Assembly: GCA_016715465.1 (NCBI GenBank)
Contig: JADKAA010000029.1
Span: 2,046,001-2,110,000 of the forward strand
DNA from: Saprospiraceae bacterium
Lineage (GTDB): Bacteria > Bacteroidota > Bacteroidia > Chitinophagales > Saprospiraceae
DNA length: 64,000 nucleotides
Direction of reading: 5' to 3'
Every line of letters starts with the position of its first letter. Position 1 is the stretch's first letter. The notes below the pieces were generated by a model, which saw only the letters and a program-made list of their open reading frames with translations, had not been told where the DNA came from and did no database searches. Both the position numbers and the translations under genes were made by a program. Of the stretch, positions 34,638-44,477 are shown piece by piece.

Positions 34638-36263
34638 TTAAAGATCGGCTGTTTTAGTAATGGTGGTCGCACTCTTTACAGTCCCAAAATCAAGCACGTT
34701 TTTATTTTTATCTAGGTTAACATCAAATATCGAATAAATATTTAATGCAGTCGCTGTTGTATTTGTCTTTGTCAAACCAAGGTCAAGCACGTTTACAGAA
34801 TGATCAACATTTGCATTGATAGAAGCTGCATCGCTGTTTTTAATACTATTCACGTTTCCTTCCCATAATGTATTTTTGGTATTTATCAACTTCATCGGAT
34901 TGTTGCCTGATGCGTTATTGAAGAAAGTTGAAGTACCTGTGGTAAAATCTACCAAAGCCGGGGATACCTGATCCAATGGAATGGTAGAGATGGTCCTGAT
35001 TGGCAAGTGATTTCTATGTACCAATTTAACAATAGAGTTTACATCTCCATCTTTAATTCTTGGTAAACTGGTGTAAGACGGAGAAACAATTTCACCTGTA
35101 CTTAACAATAAAGCGCTTACCTTGGAAATTGCGTTAGATGTAGCAAAGTTAGTTGTTCCGGAAGGGAATACTTCCAGTTTTACCCAGTCCACAATCTTTG
35201 GATGCTGAGGGAAAAAGGCTGAATCTACGACTGCTGCAGCTGCGTCTGTGTAAGGACTGTTGACTGCAAATTTGCCTAAGATATTTACACCAGTCAATAA
35301 ATTGAGGTTTGTCCTCATGGTGTCAGCAGCTGCATTAAATGGACCAGTCAGGAAAAGTTTAAGGTTGGCTTTTCCAAAGAAATTCGTGCCGGTAAAGTCA
35401 GCAATAGCGTCGTCTGTGATTCCTGTAACGGTACTAGTACCATTCGTGGCAGCAGCAGTATAAGACCACTCAGGTGTAATGTCATAAACAGCACCTTTGA
35501 CTTTTGCAGCAGTACCTGTAACATCACCTGATGCATAGGTACCTGTTAATGTATTTGTATAACCTGTAAATCCTGTCGCATCAATTTCCCAATACCTCGC
35601 TATGAAGTCAGTAGCATCAGCTGGTTTGCTAGGATGAACCACATTATTCACTTTAGACTTCAGGTTAGCACTGGTTGCAGTACCCGAAAAAGTGGAAGAC
35701 AGTGGAGAATAATTGGTAGCATCTCCTACCGGAAAAGTGAATGCCTGGTTGGTGTACACTCCATTGGCAAAATTCTTTTGAATCACTCCTGACCCGGTAG
35801 TTACGACATATTCATCCGCGTCAAAGCCAGATATAGAAGCACCCGAGCCCAGGATAAGATACTTATTGGCAATTAGAAGCTTGCTGCTGGTTGCTGACGT
35901 AAAATTAACCAGGGAATCAACGGTAACTGTGTCCAAAAGAGTAACAGTTCCATTGTTTTTGGCAATTTCAAGATCCTTGATGATTGCCCCATTCGAATTA
36001 AAATTGCTATTGCCCGCACCACTGAATTTCAATTTGGAATCCGGCTGCATGGTTAATGTGGCATTGTTGGTAAGATGGCCTTGTACTTCCAATACGCCTG
36101 TGCCTTCAATGGAGATGATTCCGGCCCCATTGTTGGTCACATCTGACTCCACATAAAGTACGGCTCCATTTTTAATGGTTATCGTGGCCCCGTCATTCAC
36201 CAATTGGGCGAAAGTACAGGTTGCAATAATCGACAACGCGAATGCTAAGGTAAACTTCCTCAT
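34638..36263 (-). CDS. large exported protein with dockerin-like C-terminal repeats
   Basis: A 541-residue protein with a signal peptide (MRKFTLAFALSIIATCTFAQ) and beta-helix-like start (ITIKNGAVLYVESDVTNNGA). It has no T9SS sorting domain at the C-terminus. The last 80 residues contain two related units, NANVDHSVNVLDLGLTKTN and DVNLDKNKNVLDFGTVKSA, each with the spacing of dockerin-type calcium-binding repeats (DVNxDxxxNxLDxG). The neighbouring gene has cohesin-like features, so a surface-bound pair is possible. The assignment is by eye and not proved. Confidence 0.75.
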   Translation of the reverse strand: MRKFTLAFALSIIATCTFAQLVNDGATITIKNGAVLYVESDVTNNGAGIISIEGTGVLEVQGHLTNNATLTMQPDSKLKFSGAGNSNFNSNGAIIKDLEIAKNNGTVTLLDTVTVDSLVNFTSATSSKLLIANKYLILGSGASISGFDADEYVVTTGSGVIQKNFANGVYTNQAFTFPVGDATNYSPLSSTFSGTATSANLKSKVNNVVHPSKPADATDFIARYWEIDATGFTGYTNTLTGTYASGDVTGTAAKVKGAVYDITPEWSYTAAATNGTSTVTGITDDAIADFTGTNFFGKANLKLFLTGPFNAAADTMRTNLNLLTGVNILGKFAVNSPYTDAAAAVVDSAFFPQHPKIVDWVKLEVFPSGTTNFATSNAISKVSALLLSTGEIVSPSYTSLPRIKDGDVNSIVKLVHRNHLPIRTISTIPLDQVSPALVDFTTGTSTFFNNASGNNPMKLINTKNTLWEGNVNSIKNSDAASINANVDHSVNVLDLGLTKTNTTATALNIYSIFDVNLDKNKNVLDFGTVKSATTITKTADL

Positions 36264-36505
36264 GTTTATAGTGATTTATAATAAATTCAACGTAAATATA
36301 ATACTTTTTCCCCTTAGGTGCCAAAAAAAATTAGTGAAATAACCATCTGAGTGAGTATTTGGTCAAAAAAATGATTAATCGGCATCCTGAGGCTCTGAAA
36401 AGGGATAATTTTGCCGGGCATTTGTAAGGCCACATTTAAGTCCATTTTATCACAAATGTGCTAGTTTTGTGCGAAATTGTTCACCTAAACCCAGTTTCTC
36501 CCGTC

Positions 36506-36991
36506 ATGGATATCCACATCAGGCCGATTCAAGCTTCTGACAATGCCCGCATTGCATCGATCATCCGGGCTGCCCTTAGGGAATTTGGCGCCGATAAACC
36601 GGGAACGGTGTATTATGATGAAACCACCGATGATTTGTACACACTTTTCAGGAAAGGGGGAAGTGCTTATTTTATTGCTGAATATCAGGGTGTTGTGGTA
36701 GGAGGCGCCGGCATTTACCCCACTGAAGGGCTGCCGGATGGGGTCTGTGAACTCGTTAAAATGTACCTAAGTCCGGAGGCAAGGGGCAAGGGCATCGCCA
36801 GGCTGCTGGTCAACCGCGCAGAGCAGGCCGCCAGGGCAAATGGTTTTGACAAAATATACCTGGAAAGCATGCCAGAACTCAGCATCGCACTGGCCATGTA
36901 TGAAAAGATGGGATTCAGGTACCTGGATTCTGCCATGGGCAACTCAGGACATACGGGCTGCGACCGGTGGATGATCAAGTCATTGACCTAA
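36506..36991 (+). CDS. GNAT-family N-acetyltransferase
   Basis: A 161-residue GNAT enzyme that moves an acetyl group from acetyl-CoA to an amine. The acetyl-CoA pyrophosphate-binding motif is in VKMYLSPEARGKGIARLLVN (R/Q-x-x-G-x-A type), followed by the C-terminal ALAMYEKMGFRYL motif. The start at 36506 (MDIHIRPIQASDNAR) fits the usual N-terminal strand; the frame is open further upstream, but that region is not typical. Substrate is not readable. It is divergent from the exported genes upstream and convergent with ilvC. Confidence 0.85.
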   Translation: MDIHIRPIQASDNARIASIIRAALREFGADKPGTVYYDETTDDLYTLFRKGGSAYFIAEYQGVVVGGAGIYPTEGLPDGVCELVKMYLSPEARGKGIARLLVNRAEQAARANGFDKIYLESMPELSIALAMYEKMGFRYLDSAMGNSGHTGCDRWMIKSLT

Positions 36992-37006
36992 ATATTTGCT
37001 TTTTAA

Positions 37007-38050
37007 TTATCTGCCCGGTCTGAGACTTCTCACCACCGCACCTGCCTGCCACATTTCCGACTCCCGGAGTTCTTTCAATTCCGCCTCCAGTTTTTCGCGA
37101 TAGTCGGGTATAGAATTAGAATCGATGGAACGTTGAGCCTCCTTTCCAGCCGATACACTGTCGTATAGTGCTCCAAAAACCGGCGCCACGGCATCCCTGA
37201 ATTTATGTCGCCAGTCGAGGGCACCTCTTTGGGCCGTTGTGCTGCAATTGGCATACATCCAGTCCATGCCGTTTTCAGCCACCAGTGGCATAAGCGACTC
37301 TGTGAGTTCCTCGACGGTTTCGTTGAAGGCCTCTGATGGGGAATGCCCTCTTTTCCTGAGTTCGTTGTACTGTGCTTCGAATATGCCCTGGATTGCGCCC
37401 ATTAAGGTGCCTCTTTCGCCGGTAAGGTCGCTGTACACTTCTTTCCTGAAGTCGGTCTCAAAAAGATAGCCGGAACCCACACCAATGCCCAGGGAGATCA
37501 CCCGGTCATAAGCCCTTCCTGTAGCGTCCTGGTAAATGGCATAACTCGAATTGAGTCCTTTTCCTGCCAAAAACAACCGACGCAAGCTGGTGCCTGAACC
37601 CTTGGGGGCAACCAAAATGACATCGATGCCTGCAGGAGGTACGATGCCTGTCTTATCGCTAAAGGTAACGCCAAAGCCATGCGAAAAATACAAAGCTTTG
37701 CCCGGTGTCAGTTTAGGCAGGATTTCTGGCCACACCGCGATCTGGGCAGCATCGGACAACAGGTATTGAATGATGGTGCCTCTGTCTGCCGCTTCCGCAA
37801 TTTCAAACAAGGTCTCACCCGGCACCCAGCCATCTGCCACCGCTTTATCCCAGGTGACTGAGTTTTTGCGCTGGCCGATGATGACCTTAAAACCATTGTC
37901 TCGGAGGTTGAGCGCCTGACCCGGTCCCTGCACGCCATAACCAATGATGGCGATGGTCTCCTCTGCCAGGGTTTGCCGCGCTTTCTCCATCGGATATTCT
38001 GCTCTGGTTACCACATTTTCTACTGTGCCCCCAAAATTCAATTTTGCCAT
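37007..38050 (-). CDS. ilvC: ketol-acid reductoisomerase
   Basis: A 347-residue class I enzyme that converts acetolactate to dihydroxyisovalerate with NADPH in branched-chain amino-acid synthesis. The dinucleotide motif is IIGYGVQGPGQALNLRDNGF. The two divalent metal ligands lie in the YSDLTGERGTLMGAIQGIFE and the EELTESLM regions. It is the last gene of ilvD-dinB-ilvB-ilvN-ilvC, with 21 bases to ilvN. Confidence 0.95.
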   Translation of the reverse strand: MAKLNFGGTVENVVTRAEYPMEKARQTLAEETIAIIGYGVQGPGQALNLRDNGFKVIIGQRKNSVTWDKAVADGWVPGETLFEIAEAADRGTIIQYLLSDAAQIAVWPEILPKLTPGKALYFSHGFGVTFSDKTGIVPPAGIDVILVAPKGSGTSLRRLFLAGKGLNSSYAIYQDATGRAYDRVISLGIGVGSGYLFETDFRKEVYSDLTGERGTLMGAIQGIFEAQYNELRKRGHSPSEAFNETVEELTESLMPLVAENGMDWMYANCSTTAQRGALDWRHKFRDAVAPVFGALYDSVSAGKEAQRSIDSNSIPDYREKLEAELKELRESEMWQAGAVVRSLRPGR

Positions 38051-38071
38051 TTTATTGTTTTATATAATTAA

Positions 38072-38659
38072 TTATTCGGTGACTACTTCTTTGTGTTTGT
38101 TGAGAAATTCATTGCCTGTCAATGTATCTCCCGGTAATTTTTCTTCAAATTCGAGGATCTGGTCGTGAATGCCGGCGCTGGCCTTGATGATGGCTATGCG
38201 GGCCGACCGCACAAATTCTATCAGGCCAAAAGGTTCTAACCTGGCGACGAGGTTGTTTATTTCTTCGCGTTGCCCCGTGGTCTCAAATACAATGTAATCT
38301 TTGCGAATGACCACTGCCCTTGCCCCATTTACCCGTAGTAGTCTTTCAACCTTTACTTTTTCGGCAATGATGTCCGCAGGCACTTTATACAGGGCCATTT
38401 CCTGCCAGATGATCTCGTCGTTGTTATTGAAATATACCTTCAGCACATCGATTTGTTTTTCAATCTGACGGGCCAGTTTGCGCACCACCTCCTCTTCTTC
38501 CAACACAACGATGGTAAACCGGTAGATGCCTTCCAATTCGCTGGGTGACGTATTCAGGCTTTCAATGTTTATCTTTCTTCTTGAAAATAAGATCGCGATC
38601 CTGTTGAGCAGGCCGACCTGATTTTCCGTGTACACGGTTATGGTTATTTCATTTTTCAT
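38072..38659 (-). CDS. ilvN: acetolactate synthase, small (regulatory) subunit
   Basis: A 195-residue ACT-domain protein beginning MKNEITITVYTENQVGLLNR, which binds valine and controls the large subunit. A second conserved part, the C-terminal domain, follows (NNLVARLEPFGLIEFVRSAR). The ATG at 38659 overlaps the ilvB stop (ATGA), so translation is coupled. Upstream residues in the open frame are not conserved and are not used. Confidence 0.93.
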   Translation of the reverse strand: MKNEITITVYTENQVGLLNRIAILFSRRKINIESLNTSPSELEGIYRFTIVVLEEEEVVRKLARQIEKQIDVLKVYFNNNDEIIWQEMALYKVPADIIAEKVKVERLLRVNGARAVVIRKDYIVFETTGQREEINNLVARLEPFGLIEFVRSARIAIIKASAGIHDQILEFEEKLPGDTLTGNEFLNKHKEVVTE

Positions 38660-40416
38660 GACGGCCTTATTTCTTCTTTGCACAGGACAATTTCTGAAAC
38701 GCTCCTGCCCGTGGGTACCATGGGAAAGATGTTGTTTTCTTTACCCACCTTTATTTCCAGTAGATAGGGCCCGTCGTGATATATCATTTTTTCCAAAGCC
38801 GGTGTGAGATCCTCTCTTGCAGACACACTAGCGGCCATGATGTGATACCCATTGGCCACCTGCACATAATCGGGACTGCTCATTTGCACAAAGGAATAGC
38901 GGTGGTCGTGAAACAATTCCTGCCATTGCCGCACCATGCCCAGGTATTCATTATTGAGGATGAGAACCTTTACTTTCATACCCGTTTGCATGATGGTGCC
39001 CAACTCCTGAATCGTCATCTGTATGCCGCCGTCACCTACAATGGCTATGACCATTCTGTGAGGTGCTCCAAATTTTGCACCAATGGCTGCCGGCAGGCCA
39101 AAACCCATTGTACCTAATCCACCAGAAGTTATGTTGGAACGGCTTTGGTTCATGACGGCATATCGACAAGCCACCATCTGATGCTGACCCACATCGGTCA
39201 CAATGATGGCTTCTCCCCCGGTATATTGATTGAGCTGATGCATTACTTCTGCCATGGTGATGGGCCCTCCTGCGGGAAATTGTTCTGGTGTAATGACTTT
39301 ATCCATTTCCCGCACGTGACATTCTGCAAATTTTTGTCTCCAGGCCACATGTGATTTTTTTTGAATTGCCTCAGTAAGCAAGGGTAGTGTCTCCTTGCAG
39401 TCACCCCAGACGGGTACGGTTGCCTTTATGTTTTTATCAATTTCCGCGGGGTCGATGTCGAGGTGAATTATTTTAGCCTGGGTTGCATATTTGTCCAGTC
39501 GGCCGGTGACCCTGTCGTCAAAGCGCATGCCCACGGCGATCAGCACATCGCACTGATTGGTAAGCAGGTTGGGGCCATAGTTGCCATGCATGCCCAACAT
39601 GCCCACCGCAAGGGGGTGATCAGTTGGCAGGGCACCCATGCCCATGATGGTCCATGCTGAAGGTAAGTCTGCTTTTTCGATAAAATCTATAAATTCTTTT
39701 TCAGCCTTTCCCAGCATTACGCCCTGGCCAAAAACAACCAGCGGTCTTTCTGCCCGATCGATCAATGCAGCTGCTTCGCTGATGTAAGCCGGGCGGATTA
39801 CGGGTTTTGGCCGGTAACTGCGAATCCGGCTGCATTTCTCATACCCTTCGAAATCCGTTTGCTGCAATTGGGCGTTTTTGGTAATGTCGATCAATACAGG
39901 GCCGGGTCTGCCACTCGCTGCAATGTAAAAAGCCCTGGCAAGTGCTCCGGCCATTTCGGATGCATCTGTTACCTGGTAATTCCATTTGGTCACCGGCGTG
40001 GTAATGTTTATGACATCGGTTTCCTGAAATGCGTCTGTGCCGAGGAGGTGGGCAAAGACCTGACCGGTAATACACACCAGTGGGGTAGAATCGATCATGG
40101 CGTCAGCCAGGCCGGTGACCAGGTTGGTGGCCCCGGGACCACTGGTGGCAAAAACTACCCCTGTGCGTCCGGATGCCCTGGCATAACCCTGCGCGGCATG
40201 GATGGCGCCTTGTTCGTGCCGAACGAGGATGTGTTGAAGGTCATCCTTAAAATCGTAAAGGGCATCATAAATGGGCATGATGGCGCCACCAGGATATCCA
40301 AAAATCAAATTGACCTCTTCAGCCAACAAAGCGTGCATCACAATCCTGCTGCCACTTTCCAAAGTCAAAGTATCCGAAGGCGTTACCACATCGGCATAAT
40401 GTGCAGGGCTTATCAT
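38656..40416 (-). CDS. ilvB: acetolactate synthase, large (catalytic) subunit
   Basis: A 586-residue thiamine-diphosphate enzyme that joins two pyruvates to acetolactate, or pyruvate plus 2-oxobutyrate. The motif GYPGGAIMPIYDALYDFKDD is N-terminal, the flavin-binding part is central, and the ThDP motif GDGGIQMTIQELGT with LNNEYLGMVRQWQELF is C-terminal. It is followed by ilvN with overlapping codons. The start ATG at 40416 overlaps the end of the dinB gene by 4 bases. Confidence 0.95.
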   Translation of the reverse strand: MISPAHYADVVTPSDTLTLESGSRIVMHALLAEEVNLIFGYPGGAIMPIYDALYDFKDDLQHILVRHEQGAIHAAQGYARASGRTGVVFATSGPGATNLVTGLADAMIDSTPLVCITGQVFAHLLGTDAFQETDVINITTPVTKWNYQVTDASEMAGALARAFYIAASGRPGPVLIDITKNAQLQQTDFEGYEKCSRIRSYRPKPVIRPAYISEAAALIDRAERPLVVFGQGVMLGKAEKEFIDFIEKADLPSAWTIMGMGALPTDHPLAVGMLGMHGNYGPNLLTNQCDVLIAVGMRFDDRVTGRLDKYATQAKIIHLDIDPAEIDKNIKATVPVWGDCKETLPLLTEAIQKKSHVAWRQKFAECHVREMDKVITPEQFPAGGPITMAEVMHQLNQYTGGEAIIVTDVGQHQMVACRYAVMNQSRSNITSGGLGTMGFGLPAAIGAKFGAPHRMVIAIVGDGGIQMTIQELGTIMQTGMKVKVLILNNEYLGMVRQWQELFHDHRYSFVQMSSPDYVQVANGYHIMAASVSAREDLTPALEKMIYHDGPYLLEIKVGKENNIFPMVPTGRSVSEIVLCKEEIRPS

Positions 40417-40916
40417 GGTTGTTTTCTTTCGTTGTAAAAACGCAGTACATCGGTGGAAGACACTGCCGTAAAACCAAGTTGCCTGAGCATCGTGATGAGT
40501 TGCCCTCTGTGGTGCGTGGTATGGTTGAATACATGAGCCAATACCTGGTAATGACTCAATTCATTTACATCCCCATTGATCCTTCGAAAACTCATTGCCG
40601 TATTTAATTTATGATCTTCCATATGCCTGACAAATGCCGTCAATTCAACGGATGCCTGTTGCCAAAGACTGAGGGCCTCTGCCTGTGAGCCTTTGAATAC
40701 TGCCGGCAGCCATATGGGGTTTTCAACCTGGTTTAACCTGTCGAGCCATATTTTTTCAGCGCCGGCAATGTGGATGGTAGTGTCGGCAATGCTGCCAAAG
40801 CTGCTTATGATGGGTTGGGTCCATTGTCCGGCCGTAAGCTGCTTAAGCCAGCCACAGACGAGTTGATTTGCCCATACATTGTATGCTGAAAGTTCCTGAA
40901 AGTAAGCTATATTCAT
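40413..40916 (-). CDS. DinB-family four-helix protein
   Basis: A 167-residue DinB/YfiT-like protein. The metal-binding histidines are visible as IHIAGAEKIWLDRL (first) and HVFNHTTHHRGQLITML (HxxxH pair). Members are thiol transferases or DNA-damage-associated hydrolases and mostly uncharacterised. It lies between ilvD and ilvB in the same direction, 12 bases from ilvD and overlapping ilvB by 4 bases, so it is co-transcribed with valine and isoleucine synthesis genes. Its link to that pathway is unknown. Confidence 0.85.
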   Translation of the reverse strand: MNIAYFQELSAYNVWANQLVCGWLKQLTAGQWTQPIISSFGSIADTTIHIAGAEKIWLDRLNQVENPIWLPAVFKGSQAEALSLWQQASVELTAFVRHMEDHKLNTAMSFRRINGDVNELSHYQVLAHVFNHTTHHRGQLITMLRQLGFTAVSSTDVLRFYNERKQP

Positions 40917-40928
40917 AATGGCGTCTTT

Positions 40929-42608
40929 TTAAAATTCATCGGTTACACATCCTTCAGCAGCGGATTTTACGGTCATGGCGTACCGGTAGAGCAAACCCTT
41001 TTTTGCAGCCGGTACAGGCTGACACCAATTACTTTTTCTTTGATCGAGTTCATCCTGACTTACCTTCAATTCAATGGTATTGGCTGCCGCATCAATGACG
41101 ATGACATCGCCATCTTTGACCAGAGCAATTGTGCCCCCGGAATAAGCTTCAGGCGTAATGTGCCCCACCACAAAACCATGGGTTCCTCCACTGAATCTGC
41201 CATCGGTGATGAGTGCCACACTGTTGCCGAGTCCTGCCCCAATGATGGCTGAAGTAGGTTTCAGCATTTCAGGCATACCGGGTGCTCCTTTGGGTCCTAC
41301 ATACCGGATTACGACCACATCACCCTTTTGGACCCTGCAGGACTTTATGCCGTCAATGAGGTCTTTTTCTCCTTCAAATACCCGGGCAGGGCCAATAAAA
41401 AGCTCGCCTTCCTTGCCTGTAATTTTGGCTACACAGCCACGGCTGGCAAGGTTGCCATATAATATCTGAATATGCCCCGAATGTTTTACCGGATTTTCAA
41501 CCGGTCTGATTATGTCTTGTGTGACAAAGTTAAGTGGAGGTATTGCAGACAGATTTTCGGCAATGGTTTTTCCGGTAACGGTAAGGCAGTGGCCATGCAA
41601 CCAACCTTGGTGAAGCATATATTTCATGACTGCAGGCACACCACCTATCCGGTGGAGGTCTTCCATGAGGTAGCGGCCGCTGGGCTTGAGGTCTGCCAGT
41701 ACCGGAATCTTATCACTTAGCCTTTGAAAATCATCCTGGCGTATGTCGACGTCTATGCTTTTGGCCATGGCAATGAGGTGCAACACCGCATTGGTACTTC
41801 CCCCCAATACCAGGGTAACGGCTATTGCGTTTTCAAATGCCTCTTTGGTCATGATGTCGGCAGGTTTGATGTCTGCTTCAAGCAAAAACCGAATGAAGGA
41901 TGCCGCCTCTCTGCATTCATTTTGTTTTTCTTCACTAAGCGCGGGATTTGATGAAGAAAATGGCAGGCTCATGCCCAAAGCTTCGATGGCACTGGCCATG
42001 GTATTGGCGGTGTACATACCGCCACAAGCACCTGGACCCGGACACGAGCGCTGCACTATGGAATTAAAATCGCCCTCAGAAATACTGCCTGCCAGTTTTT
42101 GTCCGAGGGCCTCAAAAGCAGAAACAATGTTCAGGTCCTGACCCTTAAAATGGCCGGGTGCAATGGTGCCGCCATACACCATGATGGCCGGACGGTTGAG
42201 CCTGCCCATGGCCATGATGGAACCCGGCATGTTTTTGTCACAGCCTGGAAGTGCGATGATGGCATCATAGTGCTGCACGCCACAAACGGCTTCAATGCTG
42301 TCTGCAATGATGTCTCGGGAAACCAGTGAATACCGCATGCCGTCTGTGCCATTGCTGATGCCGTCGCTGACCCCTATGGTATTAAATATCAGGCCAACCA
42401 GTTCCTGGTCCCACACCGCTGTTTTGACGAGTCGCGCGAGGTCATTGAGGTGCATGTTGCAGGTATTGCCATCATAACCCATGCTCACAATGCCCACCTG
42501 TGCTTTCTTCAAGTCATCTTCTGTAAGTCCAATGCCGTATAACATGGCCTGGGCTGCCGGTTGTGTCGGATCCTGGGTAATGAGCTTGCTGTATTTGTTC
42601 AATTCCAT
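40929..42608 (-). CDS. ilvD: dihydroxy-acid dehydratase
   Basis: A 559-residue iron-sulfur enzyme that makes 2-oxoacids from dihydroxyacids in branched-chain amino-acid synthesis. Cysteine ligands appear in GCDKNMPGSIMAMGRLN and SCPGPGACGGMYTANTMAS, and a third in the DGNTCNMHLNDLA region. It is the first gene of the ilv unit. The 440 bases upstream hold no gene. Confidence 0.96.
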   Translation of the reverse strand: MELNKYSKLITQDPTQPAAQAMLYGIGLTEDDLKKAQVGIVSMGYDGNTCNMHLNDLARLVKTAVWDQELVGLIFNTIGVSDGISNGTDGMRYSLVSRDIIADSIEAVCGVQHYDAIIALPGCDKNMPGSIMAMGRLNRPAIMVYGGTIAPGHFKGQDLNIVSAFEALGQKLAGSISEGDFNSIVQRSCPGPGACGGMYTANTMASAIEALGMSLPFSSSNPALSEEKQNECREAASFIRFLLEADIKPADIMTKEAFENAIAVTLVLGGSTNAVLHLIAMAKSIDVDIRQDDFQRLSDKIPVLADLKPSGRYLMEDLHRIGGVPAVMKYMLHQGWLHGHCLTVTGKTIAENLSAIPPLNFVTQDIIRPVENPVKHSGHIQILYGNLASRGCVAKITGKEGELFIGPARVFEGEKDLIDGIKSCRVQKGDVVVIRYVGPKGAPGMPEMLKPTSAIIGAGLGNSVALITDGRFSGGTHGFVVGHITPEAYSGGTIALVKDGDVIVIDAAANTIELKVSQDELDQRKSNWCQPVPAAKKGLLYRYAMTVKSAAEGCVTDEF

Positions 42609-43048
42609 GTCATGGATTTTGGTATGGCATCGGTGGTTTACTATATATGATTACTAAATGGTAATGTGTTTACAAAAATAAGCTGGTCCCCGAAAATGAA
42701 ACAAAGGCTTAGTGTTGATTTCTTTTTTCAGGCCCTGTCTTCCTTCACTGATCAGCTGGGCAATACTCACCCAATTGAGAACAAGCGCAATAGTAGCTGC
42801 CTTGTAAACAAAAGTAATGCCCCATTTACCATGTAAGAAGGCTTTTGTACCCAAATTCTACACACACAAATGCGCAAAAAACAGATCTATTCTATTGATT
42901 AATAACAATTTGAATAAATAGTAATTACAAAGCCCAAGTTTAAATGTAACTAACGAAAGGAAAAGATATTGGCCATTACACAGCCTGGCCAAACTTAAAA
43001 TTGGGACGATAAAGGAAAATTAATGCCTTTAAGAGAAAAGACTTTTTA
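42609..43048. other. gap upstream of ilvD without a confident gene
   Basis: About 440 AT-rich bases between ilvD and purA. A 66-codon open stretch on the minus strand (42654-42854) has no start context or family match. No attenuator-like run of Val, Leu or Ile codons, terminator or riboswitch is clear. The ilv promoter should lie here, but no good match to the Bacteroidota pattern stands out. Confidence 0.5.
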
Positions 43049-44317
43049 CTATTTCACGATGAGCTCAGAACGCTCTGGTCCCGTTGAAATCATGGATATC
43101 CTCACCTTGAGTTGTTGTTCTAATGACTGAAGATAAGACTTGGCCTTTGGTGGCAGTGCATGGAAAGAAGTGATGCCAGATAAGTCCTGCAACCAACCTT
43201 CGTATAACGCATACTGCACCTCAATATTTGTGCTGCACAAGTCAAATGGAAGTTCGGTCGTGACCATGCCATCATAGGCATATTCAGTGCCCACGCTGAT
43301 GGTGTCAAACTCATTGAGTACATCGAGCTTGGTGATGATGACCTGGGTGACACCATTGAGCATGATGGTGTACAACAATTGAGGAATGTCGATCCAACCG
43401 CATCGGCGGGGTCTGCCTGTGGTGGCGCCAAATTCACGGCCAATGGTACGCATCCGTTCGCCGGTTTCATTGTCCTGTTCAGAGGGGAATGGACCCGAAC
43501 CAACGCGGGTGCAATAGGCTTTGGCGATGCCCATGACTTCATTTACTTTTGAAGGGGCCACACCCAGTCCGCTGCACACCCCTGCACTGATGGTATTTGA
43601 TGAGGTAACATATGGATAGGTACCGTAATCGATATCAAGCATAGAGCCCTGGGCGCCTTCGGCGAGCACTTTTTTGCGGTTGGTCAGCGCGTCGTTGATG
43701 TAATATTCCCCATTCACTGATTTAAGTGATTTGAGTGAATCCAGGCTGCTGAACCATTTCTCTTCTTCTCCAGCCAGGTCAAAAGCTACCTCGGGAAATT
43801 GTTTGAGCAAGCCATAGTGTTTTTCTTTGAGTGCATTGTATTTCTGCATAAAATCAGCGGCATAGATATCGCCAACCCGCAAACCATTTCTACCTGTCTT
43901 ATCCATGTAGGTTGGGCCAATACCTTTGAGTGTCGAACCAATTTTTTCTTTGCCCTTTGCGGCCTCAGAAGCAGCATCAAGTAAACGGTGCGTAGGCAGG
44001 ATGAGGTGTGCTTTTTTAGATATGAGCAGCCGGTCGCGATAGGAAATGCCTTCCCCATCGAGGTTTTGCAATTCTTTTTCAAAAGTGATGGGATCGATTA
44101 CCACGCCACTGCCGATGAGGTTGAGGATATTTTCCCTGAAGACACCGGAGGGTATGGTGTGAAGTACATATTTGTTTTCATTGATGCGGATGGTGTGTCC
44201 GGCGTTGGGTCCACCCTGAAAACGGGCTACCACATCGTATTGGTCGGCGATATAATCAACGACCTTGCCTTTTCCTTCATCACCCCATTGGAGGCCCAAT
44301 AAAACGTCTATGTACAT
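43049..44317 (-). CDS. purA: adenylosuccinate synthetase
   Basis: A 422-residue GTP-dependent enzyme that makes adenylosuccinate from IMP and aspartate in purine synthesis. The GTP-binding start is MYIDVLLGLQWGDEGKGK, then RFQGGPNAGHTI. The substrate loops GATTGRPRRCGWIDIPQLLY and GIGPTYMDKTGRNGLRVGD follow. The ATG at 44317 puts the P-loop-like GDEGKGK at the usual place. A TATCTTTG box at 44345-44352 is a candidate -7 promoter element. Confidence 0.96.
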   Translation of the reverse strand: MYIDVLLGLQWGDEGKGKVVDYIADQYDVVARFQGGPNAGHTIRINENKYVLHTIPSGVFRENILNLIGSGVVIDPITFEKELQNLDGEGISYRDRLLISKKAHLILPTHRLLDAASEAAKGKEKIGSTLKGIGPTYMDKTGRNGLRVGDIYAADFMQKYNALKEKHYGLLKQFPEVAFDLAGEEEKWFSSLDSLKSLKSVNGEYYINDALTNRKKVLAEGAQGSMLDIDYGTYPYVTSSNTISAGVCSGLGVAPSKVNEVMGIAKAYCTRVGSGPFPSEQDNETGERMRTIGREFGATTGRPRRCGWIDIPQLLYTIMLNGVTQVIITKLDVLNEFDTISVGTEYAYDGMVTTELPFDLCSTNIEVQYALYEGWLQDLSGITSFHALPPKAKSYLQSLEQQLKVRISMISTGPERSELIVK

Positions 44318-44422
44318 GTAAGTTGGTTTGAATGCTACGGGAGACAAAGATAAGAAGGAAATATGAAATGGGAAGGGGTAAGTGGTGAGATAGATGAATA
44401 GTATCAGTAATTGATCTTGAAT

Positions 44423-44458
44423 AAATAAGAAAGGGGTCGGAAGACCCCTTTCTTATTT
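44423..44458 (-). terminator. intrinsic terminator after the Omp28-like gene
   Basis: AAGAAAGGGGTC pairs with GACCCCTTTCTT around a TTCC/GGAA loop, with A and T runs at both ends. It ends the minus-strand message about 20 bases past the stop codon. It is nearly symmetric. Confidence 0.88.
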
Positions 44459-44477
44459 AAAGTTAAGATGCGTGCGA

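Noticed and set aside
42654..42854. 66-codon frame upstream of ilvD as an attenuator leader peptide
   Set aside because: It has some Leu, Val and Ile but no run of regulatory codons and no terminator/antiterminator stems before ilvD.
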